A stretch of DNA of 64,000 nt, from contig NZ_CP107939.1 of NCBI RefSeq assembly GCF_036046055.1, positions 4,278,001 to 4,342,000 on the forward strand, in the 5' to 3' direction. The notes below the pieces were generated by a model, which had not been told where the DNA came from, did no database searches, and worked only from the letters and a program-made list of their open reading frames with translations. The stretch is from Nocardia sp. NBC_00403 (GTDB taxonomy: Bacteria > Actinomycetota > Actinomycetes > Mycobacteriales > Mycobacteriaceae). Shown here in pieces: positions 1-8,665 of this stretch. Made by a program: the position numbers and the translations under genes. Numbering within the stretch: the first letter of the stretch is position 1; every line of letters starts with the position of its first letter.

Positions 1-228
1 GTGCAACGCAGCGACCAGGTTCTCCATGCCTTCCATCGCCTGTTCGGCACCGGGAACATACGACTCCGCGAATATCTTTCCTGGCTCATCGTCACCCCAG
101 AACTCACCTTTGAGCCTGAGGTCCGCCTTCAGTTCTGCCATCATCCGGGCCGTCTCGGCGGCGATTTGATTCAGCTCTGCCGACGAGGCTCGCATTGCGT
201 CCAGATCGACCCAAAGCGATTCGCTCAC
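1..228 (-). CDS. WXG100/EspC-like ESX (type VII) secretion-associated protein, partial
   Basis: The reading frame starts at a GTG at 228, has a good GAGGAG ribosome binding site about 6 bases upstream, and runs off the left edge after 76 codons. The visible N-terminus is helical and ends in a turn containing FWGDDEPGK, followed by a second helical stretch. This helix - WG turn - helix layout is that of small WXG100/EspC-like (DUF2580) proteins of type VII secretion. Such proteins are usually about 100 residues and act as secreted partners or substrates. The C-terminus and any partner gene lie outside the window, so the ESX locus cannot be judged. The family call is from motif and length only. 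Confidence 0.7.
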   Translation of the reverse strand, partial: MSESLWVDLDAMRASSAELNQIAAETARMMAELKADLRLKGEFWGDDEPGKIFAESYVPGAEQAMEGMENLVAALH

Positions 229-669
229 GCCGATCTCCTCGTTGCTGTGCGGTGATCACGTCTGCTCGCCGGGGTGGTGGTGAGCTCGATGATCAGTGCG
301 TTGATGCGCCGCGAAATTCTACCGCCGCGCAGACCGCCGCCTTCCATCCTTGGGAAGGCGGCTGTGGCCGACGCTGATCGGGTCCGAGTTGGGGTCGGCC
401 GGATCTCGAGCCGATGGCACGGCAAGGGATTCGGCTCCGACCGTGCCCATCAGATGCGGCGGCGGGCGGTATCAGTCCTGTTTGTTCATCTCCAGAGTCG
501 CTGATAAGGCATGGGCCGCAGAGCTTCGCGCATATCCTGATCGATGAGAATTGTCGCCAGTCCCATGGCGCACGCTGCCATCGCAAAAGCGTGCGCCGCT
601 ATGGAGTCGGCTCGGTAGTGCATCGGCGGCCAACCCGGAAAGTGGACTGTGACATGGCATGGCATGGCA
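229..669. other. Intergenic stretch with no recognisable gene
   Basis: No frame here gives a recognisable protein. It holds the upstream region of the leftward ESX-like gene and the downstream side of the leftward esterase. A short tandem ATGGC repeat (three units, about 654-669) sits just past the esterase stop codon. No clear terminator hairpin was found. Confidence 0.5.
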
Positions 670-1794
670 TTACTTCGGTTGGGGCGGGGCGGTGAGGCGA
701 GGACTTCTCTGCACTGCGATGGTCTCAGCGGCCGGTATTCGCCTGTCGCGCACTGGTATCCGGCTTGTTGCGGATGGAATCTGTCCGGTGATCACCTGGC
801 GGTGGAACTGCCCCAGGTCGCGGATCGCGGCTCGGGCGTCGGCGAGCAGGTCCGAGCCGATGTGGTGGACATGCGGTGCGCGATCCCAGATCTGCAGTTG
901 TACGGGGACGTTGGCTCGGGCGCAGCGTCGGGTCAGTATCTCGGCGTCCGGTAGCAGGCATTCGGTGGAGCCGACCTGGATCAGGACCGGTGGTAGGTCG
1001 GTGAAGTCGTGATTGACCGACGACCATGTCGGGTCGAGTTCGCCATCGATGGCAAAGCCTTGCCGCACTATTGTTTCCAGAACCCGGGTGGGTAGGTAGG
1101 AATCGCGGTGCCGGTTGGGGTGGGCGTTGCGGGTTGTCGAGTCGAAGTCGGCCCATGGTGCGATCGCGGAGATGCCGCCTGGCATCGGCAACCCACGCTC
1201 CCGGGTGGCCAGCGCGAGCCGGAAGGCGAGCCCGCCACCGGCCGAGTCGCCGGACACGATGACGCGCTCGGGTTGGAAGCCCTGCGCGAGCAGGTACTTA
1301 TACGACTCGACCGCGTCGTCGAGAGTCTCGGTGAAGTGCGCGTCGGGTAGCTGTCGATAGTCGACATTGAATGCGGGCATCCGGCTGGCTCGCCCGATCT
1401 TGGCGACGAGGCGTCGATGGGTATTCAGGCCGCCGCTGATGTACCCACCGCCGTGGAAGTACAGCAGCGCCTTGTCTTGCCGTTGGCGTGGGTCGGCCAG
1501 GTCGTCGTGCCATATCCATTCGGCGCGGAACTTTTCCAACTGAACGGTCCGACGTTTGGTGCCGTTCGGGGGGACGAGCACAGCGGCCGGTAGATCGATG
1601 AGGCGGCCGAGCCGCAGCATCTGCTCGAGCTGGCTGTAGCCGCCTATCCGCGCCAGTGTTGCCAACCCGAATCCGACCGTGCCACGCAGCAGTGGTTGGG
1701 CGATTCGGGTTCCGATACTTGCCCGGTTGGATCGTTCGACGATCGGTGCCGCCGCTTCGCGGTGCGGTTTCGACCGCGCGATAGCAGTGGCCAT
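670..1794 (-). CDS. Alpha/beta hydrolase, hormone-sensitive-lipase type esterase
   Basis: A 374-residue carboxylesterase of the HSL (lipase family IV) group. The oxyanion-hole motif HGGGY and the nucleophile elbow GDSAGG are both present, with the Asp/His end of the triad expected in the C-terminal third (a 'PHVHH' segment is visible). Members hydrolyse short-chain acyl esters in the cytoplasm, and mycobacterial relatives carry Lip names. The frame is open further upstream to 2076, but the ATG at 1794 is preferred because GGAG lies 8-10 bases before it; the upstream candidates have no ribosome binding site and the extra residues look non-coding. The C-terminal tail after 'GQFHRQV' is low in conserved character. 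The substrate cannot be told. Confidence 0.85.
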   Translation of the reverse strand: MATAIARSKPHREAAAPIVERSNRASIGTRIAQPLLRGTVGFGLATLARIGGYSQLEQMLRLGRLIDLPAAVLVPPNGTKRRTVQLEKFRAEWIWHDDLADPRQRQDKALLYFHGGGYISGGLNTHRRLVAKIGRASRMPAFNVDYRQLPDAHFTETLDDAVESYKYLLAQGFQPERVIVSGDSAGGGLAFRLALATRERGLPMPGGISAIAPWADFDSTTRNAHPNRHRDSYLPTRVLETIVRQGFAIDGELDPTWSSVNHDFTDLPPVLIQVGSTECLLPDAEILTRRCARANVPVQLQIWDRAPHVHHIGSDLLADARAAIRDLGQFHRQVITGQIPSATSRIPVRDRRIPAAETIAVQRSPRLTAPPQPK

Positions 1795-2236
1795 CACGGT
1801 TCTCCAGTCGGCGCCGCCCGGGGAAAACTCGGCTTCGAAATCGGGCATAGGCGCTAAGTACACCGTTTCGCCGACGGCGCAGCTAGGAACAAGAAATCCA
1901 AAGTTCGACCCAGTCCGCCCGGGTGTCTTTGTACTTATCTCCAAGTTCATTCCGGATGCGCAGCTGGACTGGTACCGGTCGCCGGCGCCACTTCCCGGCC
2001 GGTCAGGCGTTGATTCCGCGTGCGCAGCTGTTGAATGCGGCATCGAGTGTGATCGAGCGGCAGATAGCACAGCCATCGAGGCGCTGAGCCTATTGACCAG
2101 GCAGTCGAGGACCTGCCGTTTCCGTCGGGTGTGGAATCACTTGATCACCGACCGCAACAGTCCTACCGAGTCGGTAGCTGCTGCAGAATCACCGCATGCG
2201 CACACACCTGCCGCACCCAGCGCCTCTGGTGGCCCC
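1795..2236. other. Divergent intergenic region with a partial regulatory element
   Basis: This lies between the leftward esterase and the rightward DUF5984 gene. Positions 2199-2220 match the outer half of the 48-bp element found near the PucR gene (20 of 22 bases against the copy at 9844-9891), but the palindromic half is missing. The rightward frame is open through the whole stretch, yet the codons before 2237 do not look like protein. Confidence 0.4.
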
Positions 2237-3049
2237 ATGAGCACGGCGATGTCCATCCGATTCGGACTGGTGCCGCTGACCGAGGTGCATCCCTGGGGCA
2301 AGGACAGCGAGCTCCACTGGTTCGGACTGACCCAGGGCTGGTACTGCCTCGATGTCGGCGGCTTCGAGTTGATGCGGTATTCGGATCGGTCGATCGAGCA
2401 GCTGTGCGGGGACGGTGCGAACCTCTCGGGTGCGGAACATGTCGGGGACGAAGAACGGTATATCGATTACTACGTGGTCCGGCTCTGGGAGGACATCCTC
2501 GCGTTGTTCCCGGAAGCGCTCGAACCCGTCCCCGCAGACCTGATCGACTTCCTGAGGAGCGACTCCGGACAGTGGTCGCAGGAGGTGCTGGATGCCTCGA
2601 TCGATGACGATGGGCTGGCGCGGGAGGTCGATGCCGCAATAACATTGCGCAGCCACCGATTCGTCGACACCGGATACCTGAGATTCGGGCCCAGCTTCCT
2701 GTGGTGGCGAACAGTTGACGGCGCCGACGATCGCATGACGATCGAATGGTGGTACCCGGTAGATCCCGACGGTGTGATCGAATTCGTTCGCCCGCCGGTC
2801 GACCGTGCCACCATCCCGACCTCTGAATTCCTGGCGGCGGTCAACGAATTCGATAGAGCGCTGTTGTCGGCAATGGAGGAGCGGGTGAGCCGACTCGAGG
2901 CATCGGGTCCGCCGGAGGGTGTGAAATTGGATGGCGCCGGGTTGCGCCGTGAACATGGAGACAGGATGCAATGGCTGCCGAAGGCGCTGGAGCGGCCGAT
3001 CAGTACCGACTGGAATGCGGTCCGCTCCGGGGCCCGTGCTTTGCTCTGA
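2237..3049 (+). CDS. DUF5984 family protein
   Basis: A 270-residue soluble protein beginning MSTAMSIRFGLVPL, with the family's aromatic-rich N-terminus ('HPWG', 'LHWFGLTQGWYCLDVGG') and a central 'IDYYVVRLWEDIL' segment. No catalytic motif or membrane segment is visible and the function of the family is unknown. The ATG at 2237 is chosen because family similarity starts there; the frame is open upstream. A frameshifted fragment of a second copy of the C-terminal region lies 20 kb away at 23592-23706, so this gene was probably duplicated or moved once. It stands alone, 68 bp before the GntR gene. Confidence 0.75.
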   Translation: MSTAMSIRFGLVPLTEVHPWGKDSELHWFGLTQGWYCLDVGGFELMRYSDRSIEQLCGDGANLSGAEHVGDEERYIDYYVVRLWEDILALFPEALEPVPADLIDFLRSDSGQWSQEVLDASIDDDGLAREVDAAITLRSHRFVDTGYLRFGPSFLWWRTVDGADDRMTIEWWYPVDPDGVIEFVRPPVDRATIPTSEFLAAVNEFDRALLSAMEERVSRLEASGPPEGVKLDGAGLRREHGDRMQWLPKALERPISTDWNAVRSGARALL

Positions 3050-3117
3050 ATCGAGCTCCTCTTGAATGCGGCACGAGTCGGGACTTGTCAAGACACCGTG
3101 AGGACTAATCTCGAGTC

Positions 3118-3912
3118 ATGGCACTCGAGTACGAGCGATTGGCCGATGACCTGCGCGAATCGATCCGAACGGGCGAGTTGGCGGCCGGAAAGCAGCTGCC
3201 GACCTCGGCAACTCTCCGCGCGAAGTATGGCGTCAGCATGCCAACCGTTTGCCAAGCGCTGGACGTGCTCAGAAGCGAAGGCTTGATCGATTCACGGCAG
3301 GACCTTGGCGTGTACGTGCGACCGCCGCGCCGAAAAGTACGCCGTAGCAACACCAACAACCATTTCGACAAGGCTCGGATCCATGAGCCCGAACCTGTTC
3401 GGGCGGCCACCGGATCAACCGAACGGAATACGGGCCTCGTTGTATCGGAACTCGAGTTCGAGGCCGAATACACTGTGGCACAGGCGAATGAGGATCTGGC
3501 CGAACCGTTCGACGTGCCTGTCGGCACCAAGCTGTTGCAGCGCGACTACCGCACTCGATCGAAGAACGAAGCCGCACCGTTCAATTTGGCACGGTCGTAC
3601 CTGATCTACGAGATGGCTGCCGCTGACCCCCGGCTGCTGGATGACGGGAATGAGCCATGGCCCGGCGGGACGCAGCACCAGTTCTTCACAATCGGGATCG
3701 AACTCGATCGTGTCGTCGAGACCGTCACGACACGACCTCCGACACCGGAGGAGGCCGAGTTGCTCGACATCGCCTCGGGTGTCCCCGTTCTTCTCATCCG
3801 CAAGACGTCCATTGATACGACTGGACGTGTCGTAGAGGTTGCCGATGTCACCCTGCCGGGCGACCGGACCGAGCTCGTCTACGAGACCCCACTCGAAAGG
3901 TGGACGAAATGA
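3118..3912 (+). CDS. GntR/HutC-type transcriptional regulator
   Basis: A 264-residue protein with an N-terminal GntR winged helix (residues about 3-70, with 'LRESIRTGELAAGKQLPT' and 'YGVSMPTVCQALDVLRSEGLI') and a C-terminal UTRA ligand domain (about 95-255). It should be a cytoplasmic one-component repressor released by a small effector, often a sugar or sugar phosphate in this subgroup. Its stop overlaps the start of the glycosyltransferase by four bases (ATGA at 3909-3912), so the two are translationally coupled and probably act together. The effector is unknown. Confidence 0.9.
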   Translation: MALEYERLADDLRESIRTGELAAGKQLPTSATLRAKYGVSMPTVCQALDVLRSEGLIDSRQDLGVYVRPPRRKVRRSNTNNHFDKARIHEPEPVRAATGSTERNTGLVVSELEFEAEYTVAQANEDLAEPFDVPVGTKLLQRDYRTRSKNEAAPFNLARSYLIYEMAAADPRLLDDGNEPWPGGTQHQFFTIGIELDRVVETVTTRPPTPEEAELLDIASGVPVLLIRKTSIDTTGRVVEVADVTLPGDRTELVYETPLERWTK

Positions 3913-4697
3913 CCCGACTCATTTCCGTCATCACGCCGGTCTATCAAGCCCTGCCCGAATACATGACCGCCGCATACGAGTCCCTTGCCAAGCAGATCTT
4001 GCCGTCAGGGTGGAGCTGGGAATGGATCGTGCAGGCCGATGGATTCAGTGAAGGCGGGATCGCCGCCGGGCTGCCCGATGACGACCGGATTCGATTCGCC
4101 GTCGGCCGGCGTGGCGGGCCCGGAGTCGCCCGCACGTTGGCGCTCGGCCGCGTACGCGGTGAACTGGTCAAGACCCTCGATGCCGACGACCAACTCAACG
4201 ACGAAGTACTTGCGCGAGACATCGATGCTCTCGAGCGATTCGATATCGGCTGGACGACATCGCGAGTGCTCGATCTACTGCTGGACGGCTCGGTGATCGG
4301 TTTCGACAGCGATCCCGACGAGGGCGTGATCGAACGCGGTGCCGTTCTCGCTCATTGGCGTTCGAACAACTATCGCGCCCAGGTGCACCCGGCGACCCTG
4401 TGCATTCGCACCCAGCTCGTTCTCGCTCTCGGCGGCTGGATGGGGCTCCCGGCATCAGAAGACACGGGACTCCTCCTCGCGGCCAATGCCGTTGCGGATG
4501 GCTACTTTTCGGCCAGCGTCGGCCTGCTCTACCGCAAATGGCCCGGCCAAACCACAGCCCAAGCGGCCCACATCGACACCGACGATCTGACCGCCCGCTA
4601 CACCGTGATCGAACGTCGAGCGAACGCGCTGGCCAACGACTTCCCGCACTGGCACTACTCCGGCAGCTACGGAGAAGCTGCGAATGACAGGCGCTAG
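3909..4697 (+). CDS. Glycosyltransferase family 2 (GT-A fold)
   Basis: A 262-residue GT2-type enzyme without membrane segments. The N-terminus 'SVITPVYQALPEY' is the nucleotide-sugar-binding strand, and 'LDADDQL' holds the metal-binding DxD motif. A later 'SEDTGLLL' matches the position of the ED catalytic-base motif. It probably moves a sugar from a UDP- or GDP-sugar to a soluble acceptor. The ATG at 3909 is used because it overlaps the upstream GntR stop; a GTG at 3900 is also possible. GntR-GT2 pairs of this kind recur in actinomycetes, but donor and acceptor are unknown. Confidence 0.85.
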   Translation: MTRLISVITPVYQALPEYMTAAYESLAKQILPSGWSWEWIVQADGFSEGGIAAGLPDDDRIRFAVGRRGGPGVARTLALGRVRGELVKTLDADDQLNDEVLARDIDALERFDIGWTTSRVLDLLLDGSVIGFDSDPDEGVIERGAVLAHWRSNNYRAQVHPATLCIRTQLVLALGGWMGLPASEDTGLLLAANAVADGYFSASVGLLYRKWPGQTTAQAAHIDTDDLTARYTVIERRANALANDFPHWHYSGSYGEAANDRR

Positions 4698-4762
4698 CGC
4701 TCCTCGGCTCGCTCTGCGTTCTGGGTCGCCTCGGTGTGGCAACGCGCGCCCGGCGTGGCCGG

Positions 4763-6286
4763 CTATGGGTTGATCTCCACGGCCGAGATGATGGCCGGGG
4801 ATGGGCTGGGAGCGGAACCGAAGCGCAGGTTTTCGTCGGGTACTGGACCGTGGCGCAACGTCTTGATGTTGGCCCAGTGGTCCGGCGATATCTGCCACGG
4901 GCCGTTAGCGCCCTGACGTGGGAACTGCTCGATCGAGCGCTTCACGTAACCGGCGCTGGATTCAACCAACGGCCTGGTCACCATGTGTGGATCGGTGAAT
5001 TCGGGATAGCACACGGTGTGACCGTGGGTGTCCATGTAGGCCAGCAGTCGGCAGAAGTGCTCGCCCACCAGCCCGACTTTGAGCGTCCAGGACAAGTTGG
5101 TGGAGCCGAAGGCGAACGAGAAGTTGGGAACTCCGTCGAGCATGAAGCCGCGAAATGCCACCTTGTCGGGCGGGTTCACCGTGGCGCCGTCCACGGTCAA
5201 CGCGATGCCGCCGAACGCCTGCAGGTTCAGGCCGGTGGCGGTCACGATGATGTCGGCCTCGAGTTCGCGCCCGGATGCCAGCTTGATGCCCTGCTCGGTG
5301 AAGGTGTCGATCCGGTCGGTGACCACCGAGGCGTCCCCGTCGCGGACCGCCTTGAACAAATCGCCATCCGGGACCACGCACAGCCGCTGATCCCACGGGT
5401 TGTAGGCCGGGTTGAAATGCTCATCCACCGGATAGCCCTTCGGCAGCTGTTTGGCGGTGAGGTAGCGGATCACCCGCCGCGCGAGGCGCGGGTAGGCCCG
5501 GCAGAACCGGAAGATCGCCCATTGCCTGGCAATGTTCTTGCGGCGGGTGATCGCGTACGCCCGCTTGACGCCGAGCAGCGTGGGCAATCTATTGGCAATC
5601 TTGTCGCTCGACGGTACCGCCAAGACATAGCTCGGTGAGCGCTGCAGCATCGTCACGTGCGCCGCGATACCGGCCAGCGCCGGGATGAGCGTGACCGCGG
5701 TCGCGCCGCTACCGATCACTACCACCCGCTGACCGCGGTAGTCGAGGTCTTCCGGCCAATGCTGCGGGTGCACGATCCGACCCTGAAACCGCTCACGGCC
5801 CTCGAAATCGGGGGTGAATCCCTGGTCGTAGCGGTAGTAGCCGCCGGCACAGAAGAGCCAGCGGCAGCTGAGCGTTTGCTGCTCGCCGGTGTCGGTGCGC
5901 TCGATCTCAACGAGCCAGCGCCCATCGCTGCTGGACCAGGCCGCGCTGTGCACCTTGTGATGCAACCGGATCTCGCTGTCGATGCCGTTCTCGGTGGCCG
6001 TCTCGCGCAGGTAGTCGAGGATCGCTTCGGCACCGGCGATGGCCTTATCGTTTCGCCACGGCTTGAACTCGTAGCTGAAGGTGTGCAGGTCCGAGTCGGA
6101 GCGAATTCCGGGATAGCGGAACAGGTCCCATGTTCCGCCGGTGGCGCCCCGTGCCTCGAGGATCGCGAAGGTCTTGGCGGGATGCTGTGTGGAAAGCGAA
6201 TACGCCGCTGCGATGCCGGAGATCCCTGCTCCGATGATCAACACGTCCACGTGCTCGACGCGGTCCTCGACCGATGCTGTAGACAT
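4763..6286 (-). CDS. EthA-like flavin-containing Baeyer-Villiger monooxygenase
   Basis: A 507-residue class B flavoprotein monooxygenase. It has an N-terminal FAD Rossmann motif (GAGISG, residues 19-24), the family's 'GGTWDLFRYPGIRSDSD', the Baeyer-Villiger fingerprint FxGxxxHxxxW as FQGRIVHPQHWP (about residues 165-180), and an NADPH Rossmann motif (GSGATA). Relatives include mycobacterial EthA, which activates ethionamide. The reaction is NADPH- and O2-dependent insertion of oxygen next to a ketone, or S/N oxidation. It is divergent from the PucR gene, and a 48-bp element with a GTGTGC-N4-GCACAC-like core lies in the gap at 6456-6503, about 170 bp before its start. Substrate unknown. Confidence 0.92.
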   Translation of the reverse strand: MSTASVEDRVEHVDVLIIGAGISGIAAAYSLSTQHPAKTFAILEARGATGGTWDLFRYPGIRSDSDLHTFSYEFKPWRNDKAIAGAEAILDYLRETATENGIDSEIRLHHKVHSAAWSSSDGRWLVEIERTDTGEQQTLSCRWLFCAGGYYRYDQGFTPDFEGRERFQGRIVHPQHWPEDLDYRGQRVVVIGSGATAVTLIPALAGIAAHVTMLQRSPSYVLAVPSSDKIANRLPTLLGVKRAYAITRRKNIARQWAIFRFCRAYPRLARRVIRYLTAKQLPKGYPVDEHFNPAYNPWDQRLCVVPDGDLFKAVRDGDASVVTDRIDTFTEQGIKLASGRELEADIIVTATGLNLQAFGGIALTVDGATVNPPDKVAFRGFMLDGVPNFSFAFGSTNLSWTLKVGLVGEHFCRLLAYMDTHGHTVCYPEFTDPHMVTRPLVESSAGYVKRSIEQFPRQGANGPWQISPDHWANIKTLRHGPVPDENLRFGSAPSPSPAIISAVEINP

Positions 6287-6455
6287 TTCTGCGACTCCTC
6301 GGACGTACTTCTCGGCTGGGACGGCGGATATGCGGGTGGAATTGCTGAGCCGCCGCGGTGCGAAATACCAACCAGCGCAGCGGTCTCGGTGCTGGTGGAG
6401 CTGATTGGGCCGGTGATAAAACTACGTCGACGGCCCGCTGCGGGGTATCGCCCTC

Positions 6456-6503
6456 TGCATACACTTGCAAGGGTGAGATGTGCGACCGCACACCTAATCG
6501 GCC
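6456..6503 (+). promoter_or_regulatory. 48-bp conserved element, copy A, between BVMO and pucR
   Basis: Contains ACACTTG at 6461-6467 and a near-perfect core palindrome ATGTGC-GACC-GCACAC at 6478-6493, with the two boxes starting exactly 17 bases apart. Copies C (9771-9818) and D (9844-9891, reversed) have the same boxes and spacing; A and C agree at about three quarters of the 48 positions. The location in a divergent promoter region suggests an operator, most likely for the adjacent PucR protein. Confidence 0.65.
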
Positions 6504-6555
6504 CCCGCGTTTTCCGAACGCCGAACCGTTTGAACCGTCTTTGCGCGGAGGGGTG

Positions 6556-6571
6556 GTGTGCGGTGGCACAC
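6556..6571 (+). promoter_or_regulatory. Palindrome GTGTGC-N4-GCACAC just before the pucR start
   Basis: A perfect six-base inverted repeat with a four-base spacer, the same core as in copies A, C and D. It ends seven bases before the ATG at 6579, where a bound regulator would block transcription or translation start. This suggests autoregulation. The ACACTTG box is absent here. Confidence 0.55.
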
Positions 6572-6578
6572 TTTGTCC

Positions 6579-7814
6579 ATGATGGTGGTTGCGCCGACGC
6601 CGCGAACGTTTGAACTCGTCGCCGCGATCGCGGATCGACTGACTCTGGAGTTCGAGGAAACAGTCGCCGCGATGGACGCCGCTGTGATCGAAGTAGTGCC
6701 GGCGTTCGGCGCCGACGCTGCCATCACGGCTGCGCTCACCGCCAACAACCGTGGTCAACTAGGGCGCTTCCTGGCGGTGGCGCGGCAGGCCCAGTCCCCG
6801 CTTTCGGACGCCGTCCCGCCTGAGGCGCTCGACGGCGCACGCATTGTTGCGCGTCGCGGCATCGAGCTGGACACGATTTATGAGGGCTATCGGCGCGGCC
6901 AGCAGGTCGCGCTGGAGCGCTGGCTGGCATGTGCGTACCAGGTGGTCGAACCGGGGCCCGATCTGATCGGCGTCATCGAATTGTCGCTGACGTTGGTATT
7001 CCGCTACGTCGACCAGACACTCGGTCGGGTGCTGGCGGAGGCTCAGCGCGAACGCGAGGAGGTCATCGGCGGCGCGCTGGCGCGGCGCGCCGAAACCGTC
7101 CGGTTGATCCTCGATGGCGCCCCGATCGACCCCGCCGACGCGAGCCGACGCATCGGCTACGAACTGAACTGCGACCACACCGCGGTGGTGGTGTGGGCAG
7201 AGTCGCCCGTCGCGCCCCACGGGGCGCTGGAGTCGGCGGCGTTGCTGCTCGCTCAGGCGGCGGGATCGCATCGCCCGCTCACTCTTCCGGCGGGAACGAC
7301 CACGCTGTGGGCGTGGATCGGCACGCACCGCGAACCGGCCATCGCCGATCTGCGCTCGGCGATCGAGCGATCACCCGCCGTGGTGCGCGTAGCGGTCGGC
7401 CCGACCCGCCGTGGCATCGAAGGGTTTCGCGCCAGCCACGAGGCCGCGCTGACTGTGCACCGCCTGCTGCTGGGCAACCCCGCGAGCGGGCGATTGGCCT
7501 CCTACCGGGAACTCGAGGTCACCGCACTCGCGGCGCACGACCCACGCCGGGCGGCCGAGTTCGTGGCGGCCACCCTCGGCCCGCTGGCCGACGACGACCC
7601 CGCGGCGGCGCGACTACGTGAGTCGCTGCGTGTCTACCTGGAGGAGGCCGACAACGCACCACGCGCGGCCGCCCGGCTCTACACGCATCGCAACACGATC
7701 CTCAAGCGGGTCGCGCGCGCGACCGAACTGCTGGGCTACCCACCCGGTGAGCGACGGCTCGCCGTCGAGCTGGCCCTCGAGCTACGCCGCCACCTCCCGC
7801 CGCCGGTTAGGTGA
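6579..7814 (+). CDS. PucR-family transcriptional regulator
   Basis: A 411-residue regulator with an N-terminal RsbRD-like sensor region ('EGYRRGQQVALERW'), a central GGDEF-like CdaR domain (from about 'ETVRLILDGAPIDPADASRRIGYEL'), and a C-terminal PucR helix-turn-helix ('RLYTHRNTILKRVARATELLG'). Such proteins usually activate neighbouring catabolic genes when an effector is present. It is divergent from the BVMO and faces the SDR gene. The start at 6579 (or 6582) follows a GTGTGC-N4-GCACAC site by seven bases. The shared elements near the BVMO and near the 9.6/10.2 kb genes make it the likely controller of the whole module; that link is inference. Confidence 0.85.
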   Translation: MMVVAPTPRTFELVAAIADRLTLEFEETVAAMDAAVIEVVPAFGADAAITAALTANNRGQLGRFLAVARQAQSPLSDAVPPEALDGARIVARRGIELDTIYEGYRRGQQVALERWLACAYQVVEPGPDLIGVIELSLTLVFRYVDQTLGRVLAEAQREREEVIGGALARRAETVRLILDGAPIDPADASRRIGYELNCDHTAVVVWAESPVAPHGALESAALLLAQAAGSHRPLTLPAGTTTLWAWIGTHREPAIADLRSAIERSPAVVRVAVGPTRRGIEGFRASHEAALTVHRLLLGNPASGRLASYRELEVTALAAHDPRRAAEFVAATLGPLADDDPAAARLRESLRVYLEEADNAPRAAARLYTHRNTILKRVARATELLGYPPGERRLAVELALELRRHLPPPVR

Positions 7815-7829
7815 GCGTTGCAGGGCGAT

Positions 7830-8657
7830 CTACTTGGCTAGAACGGTTGCCGTGCGGGCGGAAACCCAGCGCGCCACAGGCGGGGCGATGCGGGTCAGCG
7901 CGTAGGTGAGGTGGGCTTCGGGGGTGATCGGGGCGACCGCGCGGTTGCGGCCCACCGCACGCAGGATATTGACCGCGACTCGCTCGGGTGAGTAGCCGCG
8001 CTGCTCGTACAGTCGCGCGACCCGGGCGGTGCGTTCCTCGGCGTGGGCCCCGCGCATGACGCTGGTGCGCAGGATCGGAGTATTGATCAGGCCCGGGCAG
8101 ATAGTGGTCACCCCAATTTTGTGGCGGCGCATCTCCATGCGCAGCGCCTCGGAGAAGCCGAACGCGGCGAACTTGGTGACCGAGTAGGCGAACATGTTCG
8201 GGAGCGCCGAGTAGCCGGCACCGGAGGACACGTTGGCGACTTGGCCTCCAGTGCCGCGCTCGATCATCCGGGGGATGAAGCGCTCACAGCCGTGCACCAG
8301 CCCCATGATGTTTACGGCGATCTGGCGGTCCCAGTCCTCGGGGGTGGTGTCGAAGAATCCGGCCCCGACACCGATGCCGGCGTTGTTGATCAGCAGGTCC
8401 ACCGTGTCGAACTGGGCGTGCACCGCAGCGGCGAATTCATCCATCGACGCGGTGTCGGTGACATCGACGGTCTGCCCGAGCACCTCGGCGCCGAGTGCCC
8501 GTGCGGCTTCGGCAGTTTCCGTCCAGCCGGGTTCGTTGAGATCGCAGATGGCCAGTCGCGCGCCGCGGCCCGCGCACAGCAGGGCGGTGGCACGGCCGAT
8601 GCCGCTGCCGGCGCCGGTGATGAGTACGACACGGTTGTTCAGATTCTTGATCTTCAT
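7830..8657 (-). CDS. Short-chain dehydrogenase/reductase (SDR)
   Basis: A 275-residue classical SDR. It shows the cofactor motif TGAGSGIG near the N-terminus, the NNAG motif, the catalytic Ser region ('VANVSSGAGYSALP'), and YxxxK as YSVTK. It should carry out NAD(P)-dependent alcohol/ketone oxidoreduction in the cytoplasm. The frame is open much further upstream, but that part overlaps the real hydrolase gene in another frame. The ATG at 8657 is only 8 bp after the stop of the upstream alpha/beta hydrolase, so the two form an operon. In the BVMO context it could oxidise the alcohol freed by ester cleavage. Confidence 0.9.
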   Translation of the reverse strand: MKIKNLNNRVVLITGAGSGIGRATALLCAGRGARLAICDLNEPGWTETAEAARALGAEVLGQTVDVTDTASMDEFAAAVHAQFDTVDLLINNAGIGVGAGFFDTTPEDWDRQIAVNIMGLVHGCERFIPRMIERGTGGQVANVSSGAGYSALPNMFAYSVTKFAAFGFSEALRMEMRRHKIGVTTICPGLINTPILRTSVMRGAHAEERTARVARLYEQRGYSPERVAVNILRAVGRNRAVAPITPEAHLTYALTRIAPPVARWVSARTATVLAK

Positions 8658-8665
8658 TGGTGACT

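Noticed and set aside
654..669. Tandem ATGGC repeat
   Set aside because: Only three 5-bp units; likely chance, no linked feature.
1679..2236. N-terminal extension of the DUF5984 frame
   Set aside because: It overlaps the esterase on the other strand, has no ribosome site, and family similarity starts at 2237.
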